Assembly (NCBI RefSeq): GCF_000328305.2 | Contig: NZ_ANPE02000109.1 | Coordinates: forward strand, 1 to 64,000 | Length of the DNA: 64,000 nt | Reading direction: 5' to 3' | Origin: Arthrobacter crystallopoietes BAB-32 | GTDB taxonomy: Bacteria > Actinomycetota > Actinomycetes > Actinomycetales > Micrococcaceae | Program-made: the position numbers and the translations under genes | Part shown: positions 27,778-37,186 of the stretch, in pieces | How the letters are laid out: each line of letters begins with the position of its first letter | How positions within the stretch are numbered: position 1 is the first letter of the stretch | Notes under the pieces: model-generated | Databases searched by the model: none | Told to the model about the DNA's origin: nothing | Seen by the model: the letters and a program-made list of their open reading frames with translations, nothing else

Positions 27778-29462
27778 CCCGGGAACTGGCACCGGCGGTT
27801 TCGCCGGCGACGGGGATGCAGCGGACGGTCCGCCGCCTGGTCGTCTTCACCCTGCTCTTCGTCCTCGTCGTCATTGCAGCCAGTGGCGCCGCAAACCTGC
27901 TGGGCCGGCTGCTCGGTGCCGGTTCCGAACTCGTGGCGGGCGATGTCACCGGCCTGGCTCAGGGTTTTGCCTTCCTGCTGGTCGGCGGGCCGCTGGCACT
28001 GGCTTTATGGTGGTCCGTCTGGCGCAGGCTGGGCGAACCCTCCGAGCGTTCCTCGCTGGCCTGGGGCCTGTACGCCAGCGCCATGTACGTCGTGTCGATG
28101 ATCGTTGCGGCAACCTCCCTGTTGTCGGTGCTCTCCGACCTCGTCGCCGGACGGACTGTGGGCTGGGGAACCGGCATCGCCGGCGCCTTGGTCTGGGGCG
28201 GGGTCTGGATCTGGCACCGCTGGATGTGGCTGCATCCGGCCAAAGGGCCCGTCCGGTTGGCCGAGGTTCCCACGGTCGGGGGCACGGTCTACGGCCTGGT
28301 GATCGGTACCGGAGGTGCGGTGACCGGCCTGGCCCTCCTGTTCGACACGGCGGCGGAATCACTGGCCGGTACGACGGCGGTCGGCAAGCCCTGGTGGGTG
28401 CTCGCCGTCCAGGCGTTGCTCTGGGCCGCCGCCGGCGTCCTCCTCTGGTGGTGGCACTGGTTCCGGCAGGCCGGCCTGCGCCTGCATTCCGGCCTTGCCG
28501 ACGTGGCGCTGGTGGTCACGGGAATCCTTGGTGCGTGCGTCCTGGCAGTTGCCGGCTGGGGCACGCTGCTGTTCGTGCTCCTCCGGCTGGCCTTCGACCG
28601 TTCCGAACCGGCGGGAGAACTGCTGGGACCGCTCGGGTTCGCGCTCGCCGCCGGCACAGTGGGCACCTGCGTGTGGATCTACCACCGGGGCATCGCCGCC
28701 GGGCGGACGGCGGCGACCAGGGAAGCAGCACGACTGGTGGTGTGCGGGGTGGCGCTGGCAGCTGCCGCGACCGGCGTCGGCGTCGTCGTGAATTCGCTCC
28801 TGGCCATCACGGGCAGCGCCCTTGCGGGGACCAGCCCCCGGACCCTCTTGCTTGGAGGGATCAGCGCCCTGGCCGTCGGCGGCCCCCTGTGGTGGCGCAG
28901 CTGGCGCCCCGGGAAGCACGGCCGGCCAGACGGCCCGGAGGGCTTGCAGGAGCCCGCCGGGCGCAAGGTCTATCTGATCATCGTGTTCGGCGTGAGCGCC
29001 GTGGTGGCACTGGTGACGCTGCTGGTGATCGGTTACCGGGTCTTCGAACTCCTGCTTGACGGCACGACGCCGGGGAGCCTGGTGGACCGCATCCGGGCGC
29101 CCTTCGGCCTGCTGGCGGCGACGGGTCTGGCCGCCGGCTACCACTACAGCGTGTGGAGGCATGAACGTCCGGCCGGACCTTCCCAAGCGCCGGGCGGTAA
29201 CCGCGGCATCAGCCGGATTCTCCTTGTCGCGGCTGGAGATCCCGAACCATGGCTGCAGGCCGCCAAGGAGCTGACCGGAGCCCGCGTCACTGTCTGGCGC
29301 CGTTCTCCAACCGGGACAGGCCTGGAGGCGGACGCCGTGCCGGAACAGCCGGAGCCCGCGGCCGCACGGCTGGAACGGGCGCTGGACGGTGTTTCGGCGG
29401 CCCGCATCCTCGTCATCGCCGGGCCTGAAGGCCGGCTGGAGGTCATCGGCCTCGAGGGCTGA
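27774..29462 (+). CDS. Multi-pass membrane protein with repeated DUF5671-like domains
   Basis: This 562-residue protein contains at least ten hydrophobic segments arranged as repeats of a module of about 120-130 residues, each with paired helices and W-rich loops such as LALALWWSVWRRLGEPSE, GVWIWHRWMWLHP and GVLLWWWHWFRQ. I recognise the DUF5671 pattern. The last 90 residues are soluble and cytoplasmic in character. No catalytic residues stand out. It is translationally coupled to the small anchored protein upstream. Confidence 0.75.
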   Translation: MTRELAPAVSPATGMQRTVRRLVVFTLLFVLVVIAASGAANLLGRLLGAGSELVAGDVTGLAQGFAFLLVGGPLALALWWSVWRRLGEPSERSSLAWGLYASAMYVVSMIVAATSLLSVLSDLVAGRTVGWGTGIAGALVWGGVWIWHRWMWLHPAKGPVRLAEVPTVGGTVYGLVIGTGGAVTGLALLFDTAAESLAGTTAVGKPWWVLAVQALLWAAAGVLLWWWHWFRQAGLRLHSGLADVALVVTGILGACVLAVAGWGTLLFVLLRLAFDRSEPAGELLGPLGFALAAGTVGTCVWIYHRGIAAGRTAATREAARLVVCGVALAAAATGVGVVVNSLLAITGSALAGTSPRTLLLGGISALAVGGPLWWRSWRPGKHGRPDGPEGLQEPAGRKVYLIIVFGVSAVVALVTLLVIGYRVFELLLDGTTPGSLVDRIRAPFGLLAATGLAAGYHYSVWRHERPAGPSQAPGGNRGISRILLVAAGDPEPWLQAAKELTGARVTVWRRSPTGTGLEADAVPEQPEPAAARLERALDGVSAARILVIAGPEGRLEVIGLEG

Positions 29463-29473
29463 CCGGAACTTCG

Positions 29474-29587
29474 CCGCCGGTGCGGACCCGGTCGGCGGTT
29501 AAAGAGAAGCGCCGGCAGGTTCAGCGGACGGTTGGGGGAGACATCCGCGTACCTGCCGGCACCTGGATCAAGCGAAAAGCCTGATCC
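29474..29587. other. Structured intergenic region with three inverted repeats
   Basis: Between the DUF5671-like gene and proC lie 258 noncoding bases. They contain CCGCC/GGCGG (29474-29498), a long hairpin (GCCGGCAGGT at 29511-29520 with ACCTGCCGGC at 29551-29560, plus inner GCGGA/TCCGC) and a third hairpin GGATCA/TGATCC (29565-29587) with inner GC/GC pairs and a GAAAA loop. The first may terminate the upstream gene. The other two are more structure than a terminator needs. I cannot match them to a known RNA family. Confidence 0.45.
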
Positions 29588-29720
29588 CTAATCACTCGCA
29601 CCTTTATGAGGTAGTAACGACTGTAGGGGCCGAGCTTGGGTCCCAACCCTTAAGAAGCTGGGAGAAGCCTGTGAATCGCGCCGGGCCGGAGGGCGCAGGA
29701 CAGCGTGGTTCAATGGCACC

Positions 29721-30578
29721 ATGACTGCAGAGACTTCCACGCCATCGTCCGGCCGCACCGTTTTCCTCGGCTGCGGCTCCATGAACGAGGCCGTCCTCGC
29801 GGGCCTGCTGGCCGGCGGCACGGACGTCCGGACCGTCACCGCGACCGTGCGCCGCAGCGAGCGAGCCGAGGAACTGCGCGGGCGGTATCCCGGGCTGACC
29901 GTACTGGCCGAGAGCGAGGACGCCGAAGCCAACACCAAAGCCGTCCAAGGTGCTCGGCTCGTCGTACTGGGCGTCAAGCCCGCTGGCATTGCCCAGCTGT
30001 GCCGGGAGGTGTCCGGAGCGCTGGCGCCGGACACCGTCGTCGTCAGTGTTGCTGCCGCCATCACCGTGGCGACCATGGAAGCGGCGTTGCCTGCCGGCCA
30101 GCCGCTGGTGCGCAGCATGCCCAACACCCCGCTGAAGGTGGGACGCGGCGCCGTCGGAATTTCGGCGGGAACCCATGCCGGAACGGAACAGCTCAAGCTC
30201 GCCGAAGAGCTGTTCTCCGGAGCGGGAACCGTGGTGGTGGTCCCGGAGGACCAGCTGGACGCGGTGTCCGCCGTCAGCGGATCCGGTCCGGCCTACGCGT
30301 TCTATTTGGCTGAGGCGATGGCCAACGCCGGTGTGGAACTGGGGCTGGAGCCCGGGCTCGCGCTGGCTCTGGCCAGGCAGACCGTCGCGGGCGCCGGTGC
30401 CATGCTCGCGGAGGAAGGAGCGGATCCCGCCGCCCTCCGGAAGGCCGTCACCAGCCCCAACGGCACGACCGAACGCGCCATCGCCGTCTTCGACGAAGCC
30501 GGACTGCCCGCTGTCATCGCCGCCGGCGCACGGGCTGCGGCGGACCGTGCTGCCCAACTGTCAAAGGAACTGGCCTGA
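29721..30578 (+). CDS. proC: Pyrroline-5-carboxylate reductase
   Basis: ProC reduces 1-pyrroline-5-carboxylate to proline with NAD(P)H. The 285-residue protein shows the Rossmann loop VFLGCGSMNEAVLAGLL near residue 14 and the family signature in the C-terminal domain (SAVSGSGPAYAFYLAEAM ... PAALRKAVTSPNGTTERAI). The second glycine-rich position reads GCGSMN instead of the common GxGxMG, a tolerated change. The gene is monocistronic and convergent with ktrA, with only four bases between the two stops. Confidence 0.95.
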   Translation: MTAETSTPSSGRTVFLGCGSMNEAVLAGLLAGGTDVRTVTATVRRSERAEELRGRYPGLTVLAESEDAEANTKAVQGARLVVLGVKPAGIAQLCREVSGALAPDTVVVSVAAAITVATMEAALPAGQPLVRSMPNTPLKVGRGAVGISAGTHAGTEQLKLAEELFSGAGTVVVVPEDQLDAVSAVSGSGPAYAFYLAEAMANAGVELGLEPGLALALARQTVAGAGAMLAEEGADPAALRKAVTSPNGTTERAIAVFDEAGLPAVIAAGARAAADRAAQLSKELA

Positions 30579-30582
30579 CCCG

Positions 30583-31266
30583 TTAGGGCCGCGCCGCGAA
30601 GCGTTCCAGCAGGTCGACGTGGCCCGAGACGATGAGCATGTCGCGGCCGGAGACCTTGGTTTCCGGCCGCGCGTAGGTGAAGTCTTCGCCCGGTGACTTC
30701 ACGCCGACAACCGTCACTCCGTACTTCGACCGGACTTCGGATTCGCCGAGGGTGAAGCCCTGCGTTTCCTTGGGCGGGTACATCTTCACGATGGCGAAGC
30801 CGTCGTCGAACTCGATGAAGTCCAGCATGCGCCCGCCGACCAGGTGGGCGGCGCGCCGGCCGGCATCCGCTTCCGGGTAGATCACGTGGTTGGCGCCGAT
30901 CCGGGTCAGGATCTTTCCGTGGGAGGCGGTGATGGCCTTGACCCAGAGGTGCTCGATGCCCAGGTCCACGAGGTTCACCGTGATCAGCACCGAGGATTCG
31001 ATGGAGGTGCCCACGCCGACGACGGCGGAGGTGAAGTCCTGGGCGCCCAGCTGGCGCAAGGCGTCGATGTTCGTGGCATCGGCCTCGACGACGTGGGTCA
31101 GCTGGTCCGACCATTTCTGGACCAGCGCGGGGTCCCGTTCGATGGCCAGGACTTCGCGCCCTTGCTTGACCAGCTGCTCGGCAGTGGCAGCCCCGAACCG
31201 GCCCAAGCCGACGACGAGCACCGGGGCGTTGTGGGCAGGGCGGTTGCCTGAGGATCTGTCAGCCAA
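30583..31266 (-). CDS. ktrA: Potassium uptake regulatory subunit (TrkA/KtrA)
   Basis: This 227-residue RCK protein gates the adjacent KtrB-type channel. The N-terminal Rossmann domain (VLVVGLGRFGAATAEQLV, then IERDPALVQKWSDQ and EADATNIDALRQLGAQDF) binds nucleotides, and the C-terminal 80 residues form a TrkA-C ligand domain. One copy of each domain marks it as the KtrA/CeoB type. The TTG start overlaps the ktrB stop by eight bases, so the two are translationally coupled in the order ktrB-ktrA. Confidence 0.93.
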   Translation of the reverse strand: MADRSSGNRPAHNAPVLVVGLGRFGAATAEQLVKQGREVLAIERDPALVQKWSDQLTHVVEADATNIDALRQLGAQDFTSAVVGVGTSIESSVLITVNLVDLGIEHLWVKAITASHGKILTRIGANHVIYPEADAGRRAAHLVGGRMLDFIEFDDGFAIVKMYPPKETQGFTLGESEVRSKYGVTVVGVKSPGEDFTYARPETKVSGRDMLIVSGHVDLLERFAARP

Positions 31267-32668
31267 TGATCGGCCTTTCTTCCGGGTAGTGGTACAGCTG
31301 GCGCCGCTCGCGCAGCGCCAGGGCGGAGGCCAGGGTTATGGTGCCCACGCGGCCCGCGAACATCAGGATACAGAGCACGTACTTGCCCTCGGGCGGAAGT
31401 TCCGCGCTGAGGTTGGTGCTCAACCCGACGGTGGCGAAGGCCGAGATGACTTCGAACAGCACCCGGTCGAGGGATTCGCCGGAGATGGCCAGCAGCGTGC
31501 CGGCGGCGAGGGCGACGAAGGTGGCACCCATGACGATCACGGAGATGGCCACGCGCATCGCGCCTTCCGCAACCGTCCTGCCATGCACGGTCACGTCCCT
31601 GTTGCCGCGCGCTTCGGCCGCGATGGCGAGGAAGACGATGGCGATGGTCGTCACCTTGATGCCGCCGGCCGTGGACGCCGAGCCGCCGCCGGCAAACATC
31701 AGGGCGTCGGAGAGCAGGAGGGTGCTGGCCTCGATCTGGTTCATGTCCACCAGGTTGAAACCCAGGGAGCGGGTCATCACGGACGCGAACACCGAGTTGA
31801 GCATCTTGTCCCAGACGCTCAGGCCGCCGATGGTCTCGGGATTGTTCCACTCCATGGCGCCCCAGGCGAGGGCACCGACAACCAGCAGGATGAGCGAGAC
31901 CTCGATGGTCAGCTTGGTGTGCAGGTTCCAGTTCCGGTACCGCCAGCCGCGTTCCAGCAGCACCATCACGACCGGGAAGCCGAGGCTGCCGAGGAAACCG
32001 CCGATCATGAGCGGAACCAGGATCCACTCGTCCGTCTCGTACGGTACGAGTCCGTCCGAGTGCGGTGTGAAGCCGGCATTGTTGAAGGCCGAGATGGCGT
32101 AGAAGAAGCCGTGCCAGACGGCTTGGCCGAACGGCTCACCCAGCATCATGAACCGGGGGATCAGCATCAGCGCCAAGCCGAGTTCGATCAGCACAGAGGT
32201 GGTGATGACGATCCGCAGCAGCGTGCCGACTTCGCCAAGCCGCCCTGCATTGTTCATCGCCTGCTGGGCGATCAGCTTGCCTCGGACGCCGAGCCGCTTG
32301 CTCACCATCAGGGCCAGCATAGAGGCGAGGGTCAGGGTCCCCAGGCCGCCGATGAAGATGCCGAGCAGGATGACCGCCTGTCCGAAGAAGGTCCAGTGCA
32401 CCGCCGTCGAAACAACCGTGAGCCCGGTGACGCAGACGGCGGAGGCGGCCGTGAACACGGCGTCGTGCAGGGGCGTGACCTGCCCGTCTGCCGCGGCAAT
32501 CGGCAGGGACAGCAGGCCGGCGAAGACAAGGACGACGGCGGCATACACGATCAGGGCGAGCCGGGCGGGGGAACTGTTGGCCACTTGGTCCACGAAGTCC
32601 CGGATGTTGCCGAAGACTGAGCGCAGCCCGTTGCCTTGCTGCAGCCGGGGCGGCCGGTTCAGTGTCAT
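31259..32668 (-). CDS. ktrB: Potassium uptake channel subunit (TrkH/KtrB)
   Basis: The 469-residue membrane protein has the four-fold M1-P-M2 repeat of the TrkH/KtrB superfamily. Selectivity-loop glycines are visible in SAVCVTGLTVV, SAFNNAGFTPHSDG, GGGSASTAGGIKV and SAFATVGLST. With KtrA it takes up potassium driven by the membrane potential or sodium. ATG 32668 precedes the first basic segment; the 122-base gap to divergent acuC holds both promoters. Confidence 0.94.
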   Translation of the reverse strand: MTLNRPPRLQQGNGLRSVFGNIRDFVDQVANSSPARLALIVYAAVVLVFAGLLSLPIAAADGQVTPLHDAVFTAASAVCVTGLTVVSTAVHWTFFGQAVILLGIFIGGLGTLTLASMLALMVSKRLGVRGKLIAQQAMNNAGRLGEVGTLLRIVITTSVLIELGLALMLIPRFMMLGEPFGQAVWHGFFYAISAFNNAGFTPHSDGLVPYETDEWILVPLMIGGFLGSLGFPVVMVLLERGWRYRNWNLHTKLTIEVSLILLVVGALAWGAMEWNNPETIGGLSVWDKMLNSVFASVMTRSLGFNLVDMNQIEASTLLLSDALMFAGGGSASTAGGIKVTTIAIVFLAIAAEARGNRDVTVHGRTVAEGAMRVAISVIVMGATFVALAAGTLLAISGESLDRVLFEVISAFATVGLSTNLSAELPPEGKYVLCILMFAGRVGTITLASALALRERRQLYHYPEERPIIG

Positions 32669-32777
32669 GACTCTGCTTCTGATGGTTGTTTGGGGAAGGG
32701 TGGCAGTTCTAGCAGTAGTAAATCATCCTCGGGTTCGTCACAGTGAGCAGAATCATGCACCGCGGACCCGATTCGCG

Positions 32778-32783
32778 TAGCCT
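32778..32783 (+). promoter_or_regulatory. Leaderless-type -10 of acuC
   Basis: TAGCCT, then seven bases and ATG 32791. No Shine-Dalgarno sequence precedes the ATG. Confidence 0.5.
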
Positions 32784-32790
32784 GTCCCTG

Positions 32791-33993
32791 ATGTCCGAGA
32801 ACCCAGCAGCAGCCATTCCGACAGAGATCGTCTGGAGCGAGTCGATGCTGGCATACAACTTCGGCCCCCAGCATCCCATGTCGCCGGTCCGGCTTGAGCT
32901 GACCGCCCGCCTCGCTTCGGAGTTCGGGATCCTGGACCGCGGCAACGTCACCGTGCTGGAGCCGGCCGTCGCCACGGATGCCCAGTTGGAGTCGGTGCAC
33001 GATGCGGACTACGTCCAGGCCGTGCGCAAGGTGAGCGCCAACCCGGACGAGCCGGACGAGGCCCGAGGTCTCGGTACCGAGGACGATCCGGTGTTCGAGG
33101 GCATGCACGAGGCCAGTGCGCGGCTGGCCGGGGGAACGCTGCAGTTGGCCGAGTCCCTGCTGGCCGGACGGGCGCTGCACACGGTGAACTTCGGCGGCGG
33201 CCTGCACCATGCGGCCCGCGGCAACGCCAGCGGCTTCTGCATCTACAACGACTGCGCCGTTGGCATCCAGCGGCTGCTCGACGGCGGCGTGCAGCGGGTG
33301 CTCTATGTGGACGTGGACGCCCACCACGGGGACGGCACCCAGAGCATCTTTTGGAACGACCCGCGGGTGATGACGATCTCCCTGCATGAAACGGGACGGA
33401 CCCTCTTTCCGGGCACCGGATTCGCCAGCGAGGCAGGTGGCCCGGAGGCTCTGGGCTCGGCGGTCAATGTTGCGCTTCCGCCGCGGACCGGCGACGCGGC
33501 CTGGATGCGGGCCTTCCACGCCGTCGTGCCCCAGCTGGCCGGAGCCTTCCAGCCGGAAGTGATTGTCAGCCAGCACGGCTGCGACGGCCACGCCCGCGAC
33601 ATGCTCAGCAGCCTTCGCCTCAGCGTGGACGCGCAGCGGCAGATGATGCTTGACGTCGCCGATCTCGCCAACCAGCTGTGCGGGGGCCGGTGGTTGGCTA
33701 CCGGCGGCGGCGGGTATGACATTTTCGACGTCGTGCCCAGGGCCTGGACGCACTTGCTGGCCATCGTTTCGGGGCAGCCGGTTCCCCTCCAGACAGAGGT
33801 GCCCAAGCCGTGGCGCGACTATGTCCGCGACCGCTACGGAGTGGATGGTCCGCTGGCCATGCACGACGATGCCCGGCTCTGGTGGCGCTCCTGGGAAGTG
33901 GGCTACGACCCCAACGACGAAGTGGACCGCACCGTCATGGCCACCCGGAAGGAGATCTTTCCGCTGCACGGTCTCGATCCTTGGTTCGATTGA
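32791..33993 (+). CDS. acuC: AcuC-type histone-deacetylase-family protein
   Basis: AcuC-family enzymes are zinc-dependent lysine deacetylases; in Bacillus the namesake reactivates acetyl-CoA synthetase. The 400-residue protein retains the catalytic elements: the tandem-His-type GGGLHHAARGNASGFC, the metal ligands in YVDVDAHHGDGTQ, QHGCDGHARD and the late GGGGYD with the active-site tyrosine. An acsA gene with the acetylatable SGKIMRR motif is 28 kb away, a plausible substrate by family analogy. The 5' extension to 32743 is rejected because the leaderless promoter fits ATG 32791. Confidence 0.9.
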   Translation: MSENPAAAIPTEIVWSESMLAYNFGPQHPMSPVRLELTARLASEFGILDRGNVTVLEPAVATDAQLESVHDADYVQAVRKVSANPDEPDEARGLGTEDDPVFEGMHEASARLAGGTLQLAESLLAGRALHTVNFGGGLHHAARGNASGFCIYNDCAVGIQRLLDGGVQRVLYVDVDAHHGDGTQSIFWNDPRVMTISLHETGRTLFPGTGFASEAGGPEALGSAVNVALPPRTGDAAWMRAFHAVVPQLAGAFQPEVIVSQHGCDGHARDMLSSLRLSVDAQRQMMLDVADLANQLCGGRWLATGGGGYDIFDVVPRAWTHLLAIVSGQPVPLQTEVPKPWRDYVRDRYGVDGPLAMHDDARLWWRSWEVGYDPNDEVDRTVMATRKEIFPLHGLDPWFD

Positions 33994-34049
33994 CCGGGCC
34001 GATGCCACGGCACGCGCGGAATGGGGATGCCACCAGCGGTATATACGGT

Positions 34050-34055
34050 TAGGGT
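34050..34055 (+). promoter_or_regulatory. Leaderless-type -10 of the ArsR-type gene
   Basis: TAGGGT, then six bases and ATG 34062. Confidence 0.45.
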
Positions 34056-34061
34056 AATGGG

Positions 34062-34529
34062 ATGGTCATCGATGATGTCTTCGCTGTGATTGCGGAGGGC
34101 ACCCGGCGGGAAATCCTCGGATCCCTCCGCGACGGCGACAAGGCCGTGGGCGAGCTCGTGGACGAACTCGAAGTCAGCCAGCCTACCGTGTCCAAGCATC
34201 TGAAGGTGCTCCGCGAAGCCGGCCTCGTGACCATGCGTGCCCAAGGGCAGAAGCGCTACTACGGGCTGCAGCCCGGTCCGCTCCAGGACGTCGCCGACTG
34301 GGTTGCGTCCTTCGGGCTGGGGCCGGCCGCAGCTCCCGTGCGCGAGGTGCTGCCGCCCGCCGTTGCCTTGGTGCCCGGCCCCGCTGCTCTGGCTCCGGAA
34401 GCGGAAGGCGACGTCGCGGGCGCGGCCCCGCTCGGTCGTTCCCTCGGCCAGGCAGCCAACCAGGCAGCCAAACAGGCGGCGGACCTGCTGGCCCACCTGC
34501 CGAAATTGAGGCGCAGCCGGCGCCCTTGA
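34062..34529 (+). CDS. ArsR-family winged-helix repressor
   Basis: This 155-residue protein begins with a compact ArsR winged helix (VFAVIAEGTRREILGSLRDGDKAVGELVDELEVSQPTVSKHLKVLREAGLV) and the typical wing residues GQKRYYGLQPGPLQDVADWV. It lacks the CxC metal motif. The C-terminal 70 residues are Ala/Pro-rich and probably disordered. It is located 148 bases upstream of gdhA on the same strand; regulation of that gene is possible but unproven. Confidence 0.82.
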   Translation: MVIDDVFAVIAEGTRREILGSLRDGDKAVGELVDELEVSQPTVSKHLKVLREAGLVTMRAQGQKRYYGLQPGPLQDVADWVASFGLGPAAAPVREVLPPAVALVPGPAALAPEAEGDVAGAAPLGRSLGQAANQAAKQAADLLAHLPKLRRSRRP

Positions 34530-34599
34530 CCGGCAGGACCCAGCGCCGGTTTCGTTACACACGCCTACCCCGACGTTTCGTGCGTGTTTTCATTTTTGA

Positions 34600-36018
<1,419 letters not shown>

Positions 36019-36029
36019 CGGCAGGGCGG

Positions 36030-36035
36030 TAGGCT
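36030..36035 (+). promoter_or_regulatory. Leaderless-type -10 of the kinase gene
   Basis: TAGGCT, then seven bases and ATG 36043, only 11 bases past the gdhA stop. Confidence 0.5.
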
Positions 36036-36042
36036 CGGGCCC

Positions 36043-36939
36043 ATGGCGGAAGTGCTCATCGGGCTCGACATCGGCGGCAGCAAGACGCATGCCGTCCGTT
36101 TCGAGGACGGCATGCCGGCGGCCGAGGCGGTAGCGGCCAGCGCGAATGTGCAGAACGTCTCCCGCGCGGAGGCCGCGGCCGCGCTGAGGGAAGTTTTTGC
36201 CGCGGTGGGAGCGGGCGCCCGGGCAGTGGTCGCCGGTGCCGGGGGCGTCGATACCGCGGACGACGCCGGTGCCCTGGTTTCGCTGATTGCTCCCCTCGCG
36301 CCCGGGGCCAGGATCCACGTCGTGCATGACTCGCGACTCATCCTGGCTGCCGGCGGTGCGCGCAGCGGCATAGCCGTCATCGTCGGCACGGGTACCGCCG
36401 CCTGGGGTACCGACGGGGCAGGGCGCGAAGCCCGCGCCGGCGGCTGGGGATACCTGCTGGGCGACGAAGGCAGCGGCTACTGGCTGGCACGCGAGGCCGT
36501 CCGCCACGCGCTGCGCCGCCGCGACCAGGGGCTAGCTCCGGACGCCCTGACCCGCGCACTGTTGGCGGACTGCGGCCTCGCCGAACCCGCAGAGCTGATT
36601 GCGGCCTTCCACGGCGGAGCCGGGCGTGCCTACTGGGCCCAACGTGCCCGGCTTGTCATCGAGGCCGCGGAGCACGGCGGCGCGGCAGCCGCCCTGGTCG
36701 ACGACGCGGTCCGGCACCTGTCCGGGCTGGTCCTCCAGGTCGCCCGGCAGATCGGCAGCGCCGGCCCGGTGATCCTCGGCGGCGGCATCGGCACCAACGT
36801 CCCCCGGATTGCCGAGGGGATCGCTGCTGCGGTCGCCGGCGCCGGCATCCGCGGCGTGCGGCAGTTGGACCGTGCTCCGGCCTTCGGGGCCGCTTTCCTG
36901 GCCGGCATCGAACCGCCTGCGGCGGGCAGCGTCAGGTAG
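36043..36939 (+). CDS. BadF/BadG-family ATPase, N-acetylglucosamine-kinase-like
   Basis: This 298-residue ASKHA-fold protein shows the phosphate-1 loop LIGLDIGGSKTHAVRFEDG at residues 5-23, a phosphate-2 loop IAVIVGTGTAAWG near 110 and an adenosine motif VILGGGIGTNVPRI near 245. The family includes N-acetylglucosamine kinases and the ATPases that activate 2-hydroxyacyl-CoA dehydratases. The absence of iron-sulfur cysteines points to a sugar kinase. The exact substrate cannot be stated. Confidence 0.82.
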   Translation: MAEVLIGLDIGGSKTHAVRFEDGMPAAEAVAASANVQNVSRAEAAAALREVFAAVGAGARAVVAGAGGVDTADDAGALVSLIAPLAPGARIHVVHDSRLILAAGGARSGIAVIVGTGTAAWGTDGAGREARAGGWGYLLGDEGSGYWLAREAVRHALRRRDQGLAPDALTRALLADCGLAEPAELIAAFHGGAGRAYWAQRARLVIEAAEHGGAAAALVDDAVRHLSGLVLQVARQIGSAGPVILGGGIGTNVPRIAEGIAAAVAGAGIRGVRQLDRAPAFGAAFLAGIEPPAAGSVR

Positions 36940-36989
36940 CCCGCGCGTCATATCGGGTCATATTCTGGCCTCCGCGGACGCGCCGGGCA

Positions 36990-36995
36990 TAACCT
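36990..36995 (+). promoter_or_regulatory. Leaderless-type -10 of the aroG leader transcript
   Basis: TAACCT, then six bases and the ATG of the aromatic leader peptide at 37002. The predicted transcript would begin at or next to this ATG. Confidence 0.55.
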
Positions 36996-37001
36996 CGCAG
37001 C

Positions 37002-37064
37002 ATGACAACCCGTTGGTATGCGTATTTTCCGTTGGCTCTGGAGGGGCCTGACGTGACTGCCTAG
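37002..37064 (+). CDS. Aromatic leader peptide of the aroG attenuator
   Basis: A 20-codon reading frame encodes MTTRWYAYFPLALEGPDVTA. Residues 5, 6, 8 and 9 are Trp, Tyr, Tyr and Phe, so all three aromatic end products of the pathway are sampled within five codons. It lies 122 bases upstream of the gene for DAHP synthase, the first enzyme of aromatic biosynthesis. It has no Shine-Dalgarno sequence, but a -10 hexamer sits six bases upstream, suggesting leaderless translation. Competing RNA helices overlap the aromatic codons and the region after the TAG. As I recall, a comparable leader peptide (aroR) has been described before aroF in Corynebacterium glutamicum. The length and context make chance unlikely, but translation is inferred. 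Confidence 0.78.
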   Translation: MTTRWYAYFPLALEGPDVTA

Positions 37065-37122
37065 CGGCATACGCAACCAACGAACCTCCAGAGCCAACAG
37101 GGCAGAGAGCAATCTCTGCCCT
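37011..37122 (+). promoter_or_regulatory. Ribosome-mediated attenuator of aroG
   Basis: Several helices can form. Helix 1 pairs CGTTGG at 37011-37016 (Arg-Trp codons) with CCAACG at 37077-37082, and TATGC at 37017-37021 with GCATA at 37067-37071. Helix 2 is a perfect 14-bp pairing of 37031-37044 with 37085-37098. A second CGTTGG at 37030-37035 competes for the same CCAACG. A downstream 10-bp hairpin (37099-37108 with 37113-37122, GCAA loop) is a terminator candidate, followed by only a weak T-rich stretch. CAGAG at 37089-37093 could alternatively pair with CTCTG at 37114-37118. A ribosome stalled on the Trp, Tyr or Phe codons would mask helix 1. Which state terminates is not settled by inspection. 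Confidence 0.7.
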
Positions 37123-37135
37123 TCGCCATTTCCAC

Positions 37136-37186
37136 GGCGGGTTCTGGGGCTGCCGGTCCCGCCATCATCGAAGACGGGAACCCGCC
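37136..37186 (+). promoter_or_regulatory. Hairpin that can sequester the aroG ribosome-binding site
   Basis: GGCGGGTTC at 37136-37144 is perfectly complementary to GAACCCGCC at 37178-37186, which abuts the aroG ATG and overlaps its GGGA ribosome-binding site. An alternative partner, CCCGCC at 37158-37163, would leave the site free. This offers a second, translational layer of control. Confidence 0.5.

Noticed and set aside
29511-29590. SRP RNA, tRNA or a known riboswitch upstream of proC
   Set aside because: The SRP tetraloop/GGAAG core, any cloverleaf and the conserved cores of riboswitches I know are all missing.
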